Below, piece by piece: positions 25,686 to 35,076 of a stretch of DNA of 64,000 nucleotides (the stretch's first letter is position 1; each line of letters begins with the position of its first letter). The stretch lies in NCBI GenBank assembly GCA_964481475.1, contig CAYZTG010000002.1:25763-89762 (forward strand). The letters run 5' to 3'. Under the pieces are notes generated by a model that was not told the origin of the DNA, did no database searches, and saw only the letters and a program-made list of their open reading frames with translations. Both the position numbers and the translations under genes were made by a program. Source of the DNA: DUQU01 sp964481475 (GTDB lineage: Bacteria; Bacillota_I; Bacilli_A; Acholeplasmatales; UBA5453).

Positions 25686-26780
25686 ATGGAAAGATATGAA
25701 GTTAATAAATATTTAACTGAATTTAAAGCAAAAATTGCCAATTTAAAAATTTCTATTAAGTTTGATGAAATAAAAAACCAAGTGAATTTACTTGATCAAG
25801 AACAACTAAGTGATACTTTTTGGAATAACCCTAATGAAGCAAGAGAAACAATCGAAAAAACAAATGAACTCAGGGAAAAAATAACGAATATTGTTTATTT
25901 TGAAAATACTTTATCATCAATAACCGAATTATATAAAGCTTTGGAAGATGATGAACTAGAAATGCTTAGTAGTGATATTTATGAATTAGATAAAAAAATT
26001 AAGAAATTTGAGGTCATTACTCTTTTTAAGGGTCCGTATGATTTAAATGATTGCTACTTAGAGATTCATCCTGGGGCAGGTGGAACTGAGTCACAAGACT
26101 GGGGTTCTATGCTTTATAGGATGTATTTAAGATACGCAAATCGAAAAAATTATAAAGTTGAAGTAATTGATTATCAAGTCGGTGAGGAAGCAGGGCTTAA
26201 AAGTGCAACTTTAAAAATAAAAGGGAAGTATGCATTTGGTAATTTAAAAGGAGAGATGGGGGTCCATCGATTAGTAAGAATTTCCCCTTTTGATAGTAAT
26301 AAAAGAAGACATACTAGTTTTGTTTCAATTGAAGTGATTCCAGAAATAAAAGATCAAAATGAGCTTGTTTTAAATGAAGATGATCTAAAAATAGATGTTT
26401 ATCGTTCTGGAGGGGCTGGGGGACAGTCAGTTAATACGACAGATAGCGCTGTAAGAATTACTCATTTACCTACAGGAATTGTTGTTACATGTCAAAATGA
26501 AAGAAGCCAAATTAAAAATAAAGAGACAGCTTTGAATCTCTTGAAAACTAAACTAATTCAACTTAAGTTAAAAGAACAAGAAGACAAGTTAAAAGAGTTA
26601 AAAGGGGAACAAAAAGAAATAGGTTGGGGCTCACAAATTAGGAGTTATGTTTTACACCCTTATCAAATGGTTAAAGACCATCGAACGAATGTAGAAACTA
26701 GTCAAACTGATAGTGTGATGGACGGAGATATAGAACTTTTTATTAATAGTTATTTAAGGAGCAGTTATGGAAGTAATTAA
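25686..26780 (+). CDS. prfB: Peptide chain release factor 2, without programmed frameshift
   Basis: RF2 releases peptides at UAA and UGA. It has 364 residues in one continuous frame from ATG 25686 (AAGGAGA upstream). The catalytic GGQ is in YRSGGAGGQSVNTTDSAVRI. The stop-codon recognition SPF is in RISPFDSNKRR. Most bacteria need a +1 shift at an in-frame UGA near codon 25; here that region reads ISIKFDEIKNQ with no stop. The codons AAG TTT GAT resemble the usual CTTTGAC slip site with the shift resolved. Its last 14 bases overlap the YitT gene. Confidence 0.95.
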   Translation: MERYEVNKYLTEFKAKIANLKISIKFDEIKNQVNLLDQEQLSDTFWNNPNEARETIEKTNELREKITNIVYFENTLSSITELYKALEDDELEMLSSDIYELDKKIKKFEVITLFKGPYDLNDCYLEIHPGAGGTESQDWGSMLYRMYLRYANRKNYKVEVIDYQVGEEAGLKSATLKIKGKYAFGNLKGEMGVHRLVRISPFDSNKRRHTSFVSIEVIPEIKDQNELVLNEDDLKIDVYRSGGAGGQSVNTTDSAVRITHLPTGIVVTCQNERSQIKNKETALNLLKTKLIQLKLKEQEDKLKELKGEQKEIGWGSQIRSYVLHPYQMVKDHRTNVETSQTDSVMDGDIELFINSYLRSSYGSN

Positions 26781-27663
26781 AACAAAAAAAGAATTAATTA
26801 GTGAGACTTTGCAAATAATTGCGGGTATCATTATCATGAATTTGGGCTTTTACTTTTTACTATTACCAACACATATCATTGTTGGTGGGGTAACAGGAAT
26901 GGCAGTTTTGTTAGAAAAAGTTAATTTGTTTTCTAATATTCCGATTTTTTATTCATTAGTAATCTTTATTTTAAACTTAATCTTTTTAATAATTGGCTTA
27001 ATCTTTTTAGGAAAAGAGTTCTTTTTAAAAACAATTTTCGGATCGTTATTTGTTCCATTAGTATTATTTGTTTTAGAAATCTCGGGCATTGATGAACTAT
27101 ATATTATTAACCAAATCTCAGAGCCACTTCGATTATTAATTGCCGCAGTATTAGGTAGTTTAGTTGTCGGTAGTGGACTTGGTTTAGTTTTCAGAAATAG
27201 TGGTTCAACGGGCGGAATTGATATTATTCAAATTATTTTAAATAGAAAATATCATCGAAGCTTTAGATTTGCTTTTTTAGTAACTGATGGGTTAGTTGTT
27301 TTAGCGGGATTATTTGTTTATCAAAGCATTGAATTATTTTTATTTTCAATTGGTTCTGTGATCTTATCTTCAATTATGGTTGATAATATTTCGATTAGAG
27401 GGAGAGCGGGACAAACTTTATTTATTATTACTAATAAAGCAGACGAAGTTAAAGAGGCGTTTCATCAAATTATTGAAAGAGGAACAACAATTATTGATGT
27501 TAAAGGAGGCTATTCTGGAGAAGCAAAACAATTAGTTATTTGTGTAATCCATAATAGACAACTTAATTTAACAAGAAATATTATTGAAACAGTCGATAAA
27601 GATGCATTTACATTTATTACTCAAACAAAGGAGGCGGTAGGATATGGGTTTACGCGTAAGTAG
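26767..27663 (+). CDS. YitT-family membrane protein
   Basis: A 298-residue protein of the YitT/DUF161 family. Five or six transmembrane helices fill residues ~15-215, with NLGFYFLLLPTHIIVGGVTGMAVLLEK and RNSGSTGGIDIIQIILNRK as family motifs. The C-terminal soluble domain (DUF2179, ~220-298) includes RGTTIIDVKGGYSGE. The function of the family is unknown; a transport role is often assumed. It starts inside prfB (AAGGAGCAG site) and its end overlaps the protease gene by 20 bases, so these genes form one operon. Confidence 0.88.
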   Translation: MEVIKTKKELISETLQIIAGIIIMNLGFYFLLLPTHIIVGGVTGMAVLLEKVNLFSNIPIFYSLVIFILNLIFLIIGLIFLGKEFFLKTIFGSLFVPLVLFVLEISGIDELYIINQISEPLRLLIAAVLGSLVVGSGLGLVFRNSGSTGGIDIIQIILNRKYHRSFRFAFLVTDGLVVLAGLFVYQSIELFLFSIGSVILSSIMVDNISIRGRAGQTLFIITNKADEVKEAFHQIIERGTTIIDVKGGYSGEAKQLVICVIHNRQLNLTRNIIETVDKDAFTFITQTKEAVGYGFTRK

Positions 27664-29065
27664 AAAAATTGGAACTTTATTATTAACTATTTTTTTATTA
27701 TTGGGTCTTGGAAGTTGTGACGATTTAGGAAACTTGGAATTAAACATTTCTAGTAATAACCAAGTTAATATTGTCTATACGGTTTTGGATCAACTTTATT
27801 ATGAGGACCTACCATTAAATTTAAGAAGAATTACGACACTTGAGCAATTATTTGAATACACTGACCCTTACACTTATATTTATAAGGCAGAATCAAGAGA
27901 TATTGAAAGAGGAGAAGAGTATGTCGGTTTAGGAGTAACTGTTAGTGATCATCCTTTAGGTCTTTTAGTAACTAATATTAATATTGAACTTGATATTGAT
28001 AAAGAGATTTATGTGGGAGATATTATTTATAAAGTTAATGATGAAGAGTTAAATTCACTCACTTTTGAAGAAAAAACGAACACTTTAAAAGGGGAAGAAG
28101 GAGATCTGAAAAAGCTCTATTTAAAGAGAAACAATACTGATATAGTAATTACTAGAACACTTGGGGTAATTCCTTTTCAAAGTATATCTTATCAACTATT
28201 TGCTAATAAAATAGGCTATATAAAAATAAATCGTTTTAGTACTGATACGAGTGAGAAGTTTAATGAGGCCTTGAATTATTTAGAAACTGAAGAGATTAGT
28301 TCTTTAATAATTGATGTTAGAGATAATGGCGGTGGTTATTTACATGCTGTTACTAAAATATTGGAGAACTTTATTGTTGATGAGAATCCCTATTTATATT
28401 TATATACTGTGAAAAGTGATGAAAAGGTACCTTATTATTCACCACTTGAAGAGAAAAAACCTTATGAAATTGTCGCTTTAGTAAATAATAATAGTGCTAG
28501 TGCTTCAGAAGTGTTGGCGGGAACATTATTTAAATATGGTTATGATGTTTTTGGAGAAAAAACATATGGTAAAGATGTTTTTCAAAGTGGCATCGGACTT
28601 CACCAATTATCAGATATTTTTTCTAAGGATGATATTTTAAATTTAACAATGGGCTATTGGCTCTTAAATGATGAAACAAGAGTTACTGGAGGTTTAGAAC
28701 CAACTATAGAACATCTTCAAACAGGACTAAAGGCACTAGAATACCCATATTTAATCCAAGAGTATAACAAGGGCGAATTAAATGCTGTAACTTATTATAA
28801 AGGGCAAGCAAACTCTCAAATTAGGACTTATCAATATTTGTTAAATAACTTAAATCCTTTTAATTATGAAGCTGGTTTATTTGGAGAATCAACAGAAACA
28901 GTTATTAAGCTATATCAAATAGAAAACTCACTTGAAGCGACCGGTCTTTTAGATGTTGAAACGCAAATGAAATTAATCGATTATTACCGAGTTCTAATTA
29001 AAGATAGCTTTTATGATAGCCAATTGAATAATTTGATTTCTTATCTAGTTAGCAATGAAAGTTAG
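27644..29065 (+). CDS. S41 carboxyl-terminal processing protease, lipoprotein
   Basis: A 473-residue CtpA/CtpB-type protease. The N-terminus is a lipoprotein signal (LLGLGSC, Cys ~25), so the enzyme is anchored outside the membrane. A PDZ domain (YVGLGVTVSDHPLG to TLKGEEGDL) precedes the S41 core with NNNSASASEVLAG (nucleophile Ser ~288) and GEKTYGKDVFQ (general-base Lys). The C-terminal ~70 residues look like a peptidoglycan-binding repeat (LFGESTETVIKLYQIENSLEATG). A lipid anchor is less common than an uncleaved helix in this family. It overlaps YitT upstream and recX downstream. Confidence 0.88.
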   Translation: MGLRVSRKIGTLLLTIFLLLGLGSCDDLGNLELNISSNNQVNIVYTVLDQLYYEDLPLNLRRITTLEQLFEYTDPYTYIYKAESRDIERGEEYVGLGVTVSDHPLGLLVTNINIELDIDKEIYVGDIIYKVNDEELNSLTFEEKTNTLKGEEGDLKKLYLKRNNTDIVITRTLGVIPFQSISYQLFANKIGYIKINRFSTDTSEKFNEALNYLETEEISSLIIDVRDNGGGYLHAVTKILENFIVDENPYLYLYTVKSDEKVPYYSPLEEKKPYEIVALVNNNSASASEVLAGTLFKYGYDVFGEKTYGKDVFQSGIGLHQLSDIFSKDDILNLTMGYWLLNDETRVTGGLEPTIEHLQTGLKALEYPYLIQEYNKGELNAVTYYKGQANSQIRTYQYLLNNLNPFNYEAGLFGESTETVIKLYQIENSLEATGLLDVETQMKLIDYYRVLIKDSFYDSQLNNLISYLVSNES

Positions 29066-29798
29066 TAATGTAAAAAAAGTAAAAAATAAATATGAGATTA
29101 CAATCAACGAAGAAACTTTAGTAATTGAGGTGCAAACTTTAATTCATTTTAATGTGCATAAAAATAAGGAGCTTACTCGTAATAAGTTATCTGAGCTAAT
29201 TAAATTTAATGAAAAACAAATAGTTTATAATAAAGCGATTAAGTATTTGGCTGCACAAAAATCTACTTTTGAGTTTAAAAAATATTTATTTAATCAAGAA
29301 GTAGAAGCGAAACTTATTTATGAACTTATAGAAGAGTTTACTAAAAAAGGTTATTTAAATGATGACCTTTTTACTAGTAGTTTTATTAAAAAGTATCAAA
29401 AAAAATACGCTCTTAATCGATTAGAGTTAATGTTAATTAATAAAGGAATAAGTAAAGAACTTATTTCAAAATACTTAAGTCTTGAAACAAATGACTTCTT
29501 TAGTCAACATTTAGAAGAAATAATTAGTAAAACAAAGAAAACAACACTTCATAAAACAAAACAAACTATTTTAAGAAAAATGGTTAATTTAGGATATGAT
29601 CTCAATGAAGTAGAAGCTAAATTAAGTAATTATGACTTTAAAATAGATGAAGAAAAAGCCTTGGAAAAGGAATATCTAAAATTAAAAACAAGATATGAAC
29701 AAAAATATGAAGATTGGGAAGTTAATCATAAAATTAGAGAAGCTCTATACCGGAAGGGATTTAATGGCGCTTTAATTAATAAAATATTTAAGGAGTGA
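29055..29798 (+). CDS. recX: RecA regulator RecX
   Basis: A 247-residue RecX, which modulates RecA filaments. It is made of three-helix repeats: FEFKKYLFNQEVEAKLIYELIEEF, KKGYLNDDLFTSSFIKKY, RLELMLINKGISKELI and KIREALYRKGFNGALINKIF. The length matches Firmicutes RecX, which is longer than the enterobacterial form. It overlaps the protease gene by 11 bases and its stop sits just before the glgB start. recA is not in this window. Confidence 0.85.
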   Translation: MKVSNVKKVKNKYEITINEETLVIEVQTLIHFNVHKNKELTRNKLSELIKFNEKQIVYNKAIKYLAAQKSTFEFKKYLFNQEVEAKLIYELIEEFTKKGYLNDDLFTSSFIKKYQKKYALNRLELMLINKGISKELISKYLSLETNDFFSQHLEEIISKTKKTTLHKTKQTILRKMVNLGYDLNEVEAKLSNYDFKIDEEKALEKEYLKLKTRYEQKYEDWEVNHKIREALYRKGFNGALINKIFKE

Positions 29799-29803
29799 GA
29801 AAG

Positions 29804-31645
29804 GTGATTTTTAGTAAAGAAGATGCTTACTTTTTTAATCAAGGAAAACTTTTTGATGCGAAAAGAATATTTGGTTCATTTTTAAATAAAGATGATAAAG
29901 GAAAAGTTATTTCTACAACGTTTACTGTCTACGCCCCTAATGCGAAAAGAGTTAGTGTTGTAGGTGATTTTAATAATTGGAATAGTAATGAAAATATCAT
30001 GACGAAAATTGATAATACTGGCGTTTTTAGTATTACTCTACCATATAATTTGGAATGGGCAACCTATAAGTACGCGCTTGATATTGGAAATGATATTCTA
30101 TACAAAGCAGATCCTTATGCTACTTTCGCAGAAGAAAGACCAAAAACTGCTTCAAAAGTCTATGATTTGGAAGGTTATCAATGGAATGACCAAGAATGGT
30201 TTTTAACAAAGAAAAAAGTCTATCAAGAACCGATGAGTATCTATGAAGTTCATTTAGGTTCATGGCGCCGAAAATATGGAGTCTTTTTTAAGTTTAATGA
30301 GATCGTAGAAGAATTAATCAAGCATCTTAAAGAGCAAAACTTCACTCATATTGAATTACTGCCAATTTATGAACATCCGCTAGATGATTCTTGGGGATAT
30401 CAAGGAACAGGATATTTTGCGGCAACTTCAAGATATGGAGTACCAAAAGATCTAATGTATTTAATCGATAGACTCCACCAAGAAAAGATTGGTGTTTTAT
30501 TAGATTGGGTACCGGGTCATATTTGTAAAGATGATCATGGTTTATACTTTTTCGATGGTACTCCTTTATTTGAGTATGACGAAAAATGGAAAAGAGAAAA
30601 TGAAGTTTGGGGAACGGCTAATTTAGACTTATCTAAAGGAACAACAAGATCATTTTTACTTTCAAATGCAGCTTTTTGGATGGATTATTTTCATATTGAC
30701 GGCTTTAGAGTCGATGCGGTTAGTAATTTAATTTATTATTTAGGTGATAAGAATAACGGTGCGAATGAAGGTGCAATCACTTTTTTAAGAGACCTTTCTA
30801 AACTTATTTTTTCCAAAGATGATAGAGTCTTATTAATTGCTGAAGATTCTACCGATTACCCTAACGTAACTAAACCAGTTGATAGTGGAGGACTTGGGTT
30901 CAATTATAAGTGGAATATGGGTTTTATGAACGATGTCTTAAATTATTTTAAAAGGGATCCTGTTTATAGGAAATGGCACCACCATGAGTTAACGTTTGTT
31001 TTTTCATTTGCCTATACAGAATATTTTTTACTTCCTTTTTCTCACGATGAAGTCGTTCACGGTAAAGGGACATTACTTACAAAAATGCCAGGTGATTATT
31101 GGCAAAAGTTTGCTAACTACAAAACACTAATCGGGCTTTGGATTACACATCCAGGGAAAAAACTCCTCTTTATGGGTCAAGAGTTTGCCCATTTCTCTGA
31201 ATGGAATAATAATAGATCTTTAGATTGGCATTTGTTTAAATATCCTGCTCATGATAAGGCAAATAAGTTTACTAGAGATATGCTTTATTTATATAAAACA
31301 GAGAAAGCTTTATATGAAAAAGATCATTTTAATGATGGTTTTAAATGGATAGATGCCAATAATAGTGAACAGTCCATTTATAGTTATTTAAGATATGCTA
31401 ATGATGGTTCCTTTGTCGTAGTAGTTTTAAATATGACCCCAAACGTCTATCACAATTTTGAAATAGGAGTTCCTCAAAGCGGAACTTACTTGGAGTTAAT
31501 AAACTCTGATAAAGAAGAATATGGGGGATCTAATCAGTATAATGGATTACCACTAAAGACTATTAAAGTTGAAAAACACGGTTATGCTAATTCCCTTAAA
31601 ATAACAATCGCCCCTCTTTCTGTAACAATCTTTAAATTAAAGTAA
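29804..31645 (+). CDS. glgB: 1,4-alpha-glucan branching enzyme
   Basis: GlgB makes alpha-1,6 branches in glycogen. It has 613 residues and lacks the extra N1 domain of the long enterobacterial type. It has one CBM48 domain (~10-110, with TFTVYAPNAKRVSVVGDFNNW) and a GH13 barrel. The catalytic Asp is in GFRVDAVSNLIY, the acid/base Glu in LIAEDST, and the third Asp in FSHDEVVHGKGTL. The start GTG 29804 is chosen because AAGGAG is eight bases upstream; GTG 29795 overlaps that site. It follows recX closely. No glgC or glgA is near. Confidence 0.94.
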   Translation: MIFSKEDAYFFNQGKLFDAKRIFGSFLNKDDKGKVISTTFTVYAPNAKRVSVVGDFNNWNSNENIMTKIDNTGVFSITLPYNLEWATYKYALDIGNDILYKADPYATFAEERPKTASKVYDLEGYQWNDQEWFLTKKKVYQEPMSIYEVHLGSWRRKYGVFFKFNEIVEELIKHLKEQNFTHIELLPIYEHPLDDSWGYQGTGYFAATSRYGVPKDLMYLIDRLHQEKIGVLLDWVPGHICKDDHGLYFFDGTPLFEYDEKWKRENEVWGTANLDLSKGTTRSFLLSNAAFWMDYFHIDGFRVDAVSNLIYYLGDKNNGANEGAITFLRDLSKLIFSKDDRVLLIAEDSTDYPNVTKPVDSGGLGFNYKWNMGFMNDVLNYFKRDPVYRKWHHHELTFVFSFAYTEYFLLPFSHDEVVHGKGTLLTKMPGDYWQKFANYKTLIGLWITHPGKKLLFMGQEFAHFSEWNNNRSLDWHLFKYPAHDKANKFTRDMLYLYKTEKALYEKDHFNDGFKWIDANNSEQSIYSYLRYANDGSFVVVVLNMTPNVYHNFEIGVPQSGTYLELINSDKEEYGGSNQYNGLPLKTIKVEKHGYANSLKITIAPLSVTIFKLK

Positions 31646-31659
31646 GATTATGATTTTTT

Positions 31660-31687
31660 TAAATGTTTAAGACATTTATGATATAAT
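31660..31687 (+). promoter_or_regulatory. glgP promoter with an inverted repeat in the spacer
   Basis: TATAAT at 31682-31687 with a TGA extension is preceded by TAAATGT-TTAAG-ACATTTA (31660-31678), 7-bp arms with a five-base spacer. The repeat covers the -35 and spacer positions, so it could be an operator. The bound factor is unknown. Confidence 0.5.
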
Positions 31688-31721
31688 CAAAAAGGTATTA
31701 AATTTTAGGAGTGATTAATTT

Positions 31722-34127
31722 ATGAATGTTTTTAAAGATAAAAATACTTTTATAGAACATTTTAAAAATGAAATAGAAGCAATTTATGCAATTCAATTTG
31801 AAAAATCAAATAGTTATCAACAATATGTAGCTTTAGGTTCGCTATTAAAACAATATATTAGCAAAGATTGGATTGAAACAAAAAATAAAGAACATGAGAT
31901 GCGTCAAGTTTATTATTTTTCAATGGAGTTTTTAATGGGAAGAATGATAACTAATAATTTAATGAGCGCTGGCGTTTATGACTTAGTAGAAAGTGCTTTT
32001 AACGAATTAGGACTTAACTTGAATGAGATTGAACATCAAGAATCAGATGCTGGGCTTGGTAATGGAGGATTAGGAAGATTAGCTGCTTGTTTTATGGATT
32101 CAAGTGCTTCTTTAGGACTACCTGTTCATGGAAATTGCTTAAGATATCGTTATGGTTTTTTTAAACAATCAATTGAAGATGGCTATCAAGTAGAATATCC
32201 TGATAACTGGTTAAAAGATATTCATGTTTGGGAAATTAGAAGAGCTGAAGAAGCTGTTGAAATTCCTTTTTATGGGTATATTGAAATTACAATGGAAGCG
32301 GGAAAGCTTAAAGTTCACCATAAAGATGCAGAATATGTTAAAGCAGTTCCTTATGACGTTCCTATTATTGGCTATAAAAATCAAATTGTTAATACATTAA
32401 GATTATGGAACACAGAAGCTTCTGATATCTATCATAATAAGGGTGGTACATTTGAGTATCATAAAAAGTTAAGACAAATTTCTGAAATGTTATATCCAAA
32501 TGATGATACAGATGAAGGGAAAATATTAAGACTTAAGCAGCAATACTTGTTTTCTGCAGCTGGAGTTAATAGTATTTTAAAGAGACATAAAAATATTTAT
32601 GGTACTTTAGAGAATTTAGATAAGTACGTTGTTTTTCATATTAATGATACTCATCCTACATTAATTATTCCAGAAATGATGCGAATTTTAGTTGATGAAG
32701 AAAACTTTGAGTGGAATGATGCTTGGGAAATTACAAAAAATAGTGTGGCTTTTACAAACCATACAATTTTAAGTGAAGCATTAGAAAAATGGCCGATTAG
32801 ATTGTTTCAGCCATTATTGCCAAGAATATATACAATTACCGAAGAAATAAATCGTCGTTTCTTGTTAGAAACTGAAGCTAAGTTTGGAAAAAATGCTAAA
32901 GAAATATATAATACTGCCATTATTAAAGATGGTCTTATTCATATGGCTAATTTAGCAATTGCTAGTTCATTTAGTGTTAATGGAGTTGCAAAACTACACA
33001 CAAGTATTTTAAAAAGTATTACATTTCATGATTTTGAGCGTTTGTACCCAAATAAGATCAATAATAAAACAAACGGAATTACACATAGAAGATGGCTCTT
33101 ACAATCAAATAGTCGTTTAGTAGACTTACTTAAAGAAACTATTGGAGATGAGTTTATCAATAATCCTCAAACATTAGAAAATCTTTTAGAATTTAAAGAT
33201 GATAGTGCCTTTAAAGAAAAATATCGTAATGTAAAATATCAAAACAAAGTTAGATTGGCTAAGATTATTGAAAATCAAATTAATGTAAAACTTGATCCAA
33301 ATTCTATTTTTGATATTCATGTAAAGAGACTCCATGAATATAAAAGACAACTTTTAAACGCTTTACATATAATTTATCTTTATTTTGAATTAAAAGAAAA
33401 CGAAGAGTTTAGAAATAACTTCCACCCGCAAAGTTTTATTTTTGGAGCTAAAAGTGCTCCTACTTATTATTTTGCAAAAAAAGTTATTAAGTTAATTAAT
33501 ACGATTGCTGATCAAGTTAATAATGATGAATTAGTTTCAAAATATTTAAAAGTGGCCTTTGTAGAAGATTACAATGTTACTTATGCTGAAGTAATTATGC
33601 CTGCTGCAGATATTAGTGAGCAAATTTCTACTGCATCTAAAGACGCTAGCGGAACAGGTAATATGAAATTTATGATGAATGGTGCTTTAACTTTGGGAAC
33701 TTTAGATGGAGCTAACGTCGAAATAAATGAACTAGTAAGTAATGATAATATGATCTTATTTGGTTTAAGGGCAGAAGAAGTTACGGAGTTAGAAAAAAAG
33801 GGAACGTATAATCCTTTAGATATTTATCAGACTGATTTTAAATTGAAAAGAGTTGTTGATTCTTTAACAAATGGGTTTTTTAATAAGGTAACGAAGGATG
33901 AGTTTAAAGATATTAGTGACTCATTACTTAAAAAAGACCAGTATTTTGTTTTAAAAGATTTTAATAGTTATAAAGATGCTCAAGCATTTGCTAATAATTT
34001 ATATAAAAATCATGATCTTTGGACAGAAAAAACAATTATCAATACAGCTAAATCTGGTTTCTTCTCAACAGATAGAACAATTAGCGATTATAATCGAGAC
34101 ATTTGGAAAGTAGAAAAAGTTAAATAA
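31722..34127 (+). CDS. glgP: Glycogen/maltodextrin phosphorylase
   Basis: An 801-residue GT35 phosphorylase that cuts alpha-1,4-glucan with phosphate to give glucose-1-phosphate. The N-terminal YYFSMEFLMGRM and LGNGGLGRLAACFMDS motifs, the catalytic HINDTHPTL, and the PLP-binding block SKDASGTGNMKFMMNGALTL are present. Length is usual for the bacterial form without regulatory extensions. AGGAGTGAT precedes the ATG. With glgB it forms a glycogen-use module, although glgP has its own promoter. Confidence 0.96.
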   Translation: MNVFKDKNTFIEHFKNEIEAIYAIQFEKSNSYQQYVALGSLLKQYISKDWIETKNKEHEMRQVYYFSMEFLMGRMITNNLMSAGVYDLVESAFNELGLNLNEIEHQESDAGLGNGGLGRLAACFMDSSASLGLPVHGNCLRYRYGFFKQSIEDGYQVEYPDNWLKDIHVWEIRRAEEAVEIPFYGYIEITMEAGKLKVHHKDAEYVKAVPYDVPIIGYKNQIVNTLRLWNTEASDIYHNKGGTFEYHKKLRQISEMLYPNDDTDEGKILRLKQQYLFSAAGVNSILKRHKNIYGTLENLDKYVVFHINDTHPTLIIPEMMRILVDEENFEWNDAWEITKNSVAFTNHTILSEALEKWPIRLFQPLLPRIYTITEEINRRFLLETEAKFGKNAKEIYNTAIIKDGLIHMANLAIASSFSVNGVAKLHTSILKSITFHDFERLYPNKINNKTNGITHRRWLLQSNSRLVDLLKETIGDEFINNPQTLENLLEFKDDSAFKEKYRNVKYQNKVRLAKIIENQINVKLDPNSIFDIHVKRLHEYKRQLLNALHIIYLYFELKENEEFRNNFHPQSFIFGAKSAPTYYFAKKVIKLINTIADQVNNDELVSKYLKVAFVEDYNVTYAEVIMPAADISEQISTASKDASGTGNMKFMMNGALTLGTLDGANVEINELVSNDNMILFGLRAEEVTELEKKGTYNPLDIYQTDFKLKRVVDSLTNGFFNKVTKDEFKDISDSLLKKDQYFVLKDFNSYKDAQAFANNLYKNHDLWTEKTIINTAKSGFFSTDRTISDYNRDIWKVEKVK

Positions 34128-34157
34128 AAAAATGCTTAGTTTAATCTAAGCATTTTT
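34128..34157. terminator. Bidirectional terminator between glgP and the HAD gene
   Basis: A 12-bp stem AAAAATGCTTAG with CTAAGCATTTTT and a six-base loop, with T runs each way. The minus-strand HAD stop codon lies in the right arm. Confidence 0.92.
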
Positions 34158-34961
34158 CTTTAAGAATTCTTTTAAATAGTTCAACACACCGTCATTATTG
34201 TTTGTATGTGCGGTATGATGTTTAGTTGTCTTTTTTAACTCTTCAATTCCGTTAATCATTGCTACTCCATGACCTGCAGAATCAATAAGTTCAAAATCAT
34301 TTGCGCCATCACCAAAAGAAATTATGTTTTCTCTCTTAATTTTTAAATGTTGGGCAACCTTTAGTAAAGAGCTACCTTTATTAGCGTTATCACTGTGTAT
34401 TTCATATAAAACAACACCTTCTTCAACTCCCCATACTCGTAGAGAAAGGTGAGGGAATTTTTTCATGAAGTTTTCGAATTTTTCTTTTGCACTAAGGGGA
34501 ACAAAATACATCATTAGTATTGGTGCTTCATTATTAGGATGATCCAGATCTCTATCAATAATAGTGGTATCTTCTTCAATATGATAATAATCAAAATGAA
34601 CACCTTTTGTATTATAAGAGTAGAAATTATCATCAACATTATAAAAAGCCATAATTAAGTCATCTTTTATGAACTTGAAAATCTCGTCAGCATCACTTTT
34701 GTCGATGAAATTTCTTAAATTAGGAAAAGAATCATCTCCCATGTTATCAATAACATTACCATTATTACATATTAGAGGCGTATCAAGGTTAAGCTCTTCG
34801 TAGTAATTTACACATCCTCTAAAGGGCCTGCCAGTCACTAAAACAATTTTGTGTCCCAACTGCCTTAATTCAGTGAAATAGTCTTTCGTAGTATTAGTTA
34901 TTTCTTTTTCATCAGTTAATAAAGTGCCATCTAAATCCAAGGCAATTAAAAATCTATCCAT
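34146..34961 (-). CDS. HAD-superfamily hydrolase, Cof/SupH-like sugar phosphatase
   Basis: A 271-residue Cof-type (IIB) HAD phosphatase. Motif I is IALDLDGTLL, with the nucleophile Asp; motif II is IVLVTGRPF; motif IV is ISFGDGANDFELI. The large cap between ~80 and 190 marks the Cof subfamily, which mostly acts on sugar phosphates and phosphorylated cofactors. The substrate is unknown; a link to glycogen is only positional. ATG 34961 is chosen because GGTGAT ends three bases before it (ATG 34964 directly abuts the site). Confidence 0.85.
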   Translation of the reverse strand: MDRFLIALDLDGTLLTDEKEITNTTKDYFTELRQLGHKIVLVTGRPFRGCVNYYEELNLDTPLICNNGNVIDNMGDDSFPNLRNFIDKSDADEIFKFIKDDLIMAFYNVDDNFYSYNTKGVHFDYYHIEEDTTIIDRDLDHPNNEAPILMMYFVPLSAKEKFENFMKKFPHLSLRVWGVEEGVVLYEIHSDNANKGSSLLKVAQHLKIKRENIISFGDGANDFELIDSAGHGVAMINGIEELKKTTKHHTAHTNNNDGVLNYLKEFLKKNA

Positions 34962-34987
34962 CATATCACCTGAATTATTATCCCACA

Positions 34988-34996
34988 ATTATAGCA
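34988..34996 (-). promoter_or_regulatory. Extended -10 promoter of the HAD gene
   Basis: Minus-strand TGCTATAAT (TATAAT at 34993-34988), about 27 bases ahead of the ATG. Confidence 0.5.
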
Positions 34997-35048
34997 AAAT
35001 AACAAATGATAACGAATACAAGTTATTTTTAAAATAAATATCATTACA

Positions 35049-35057
35049 TGATATAAT
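35049..35057 (+). promoter_or_regulatory. Extended -10 promoter of the membrane protein/translocase operon
   Basis: TGATATAAT with TATAAT at 35052-35057, followed by AAAGGAGG and ATG 35077. No good -35. Confidence 0.55.
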
Positions 35058-35076
35058 AATAAAAGGAGGAAAAAAC

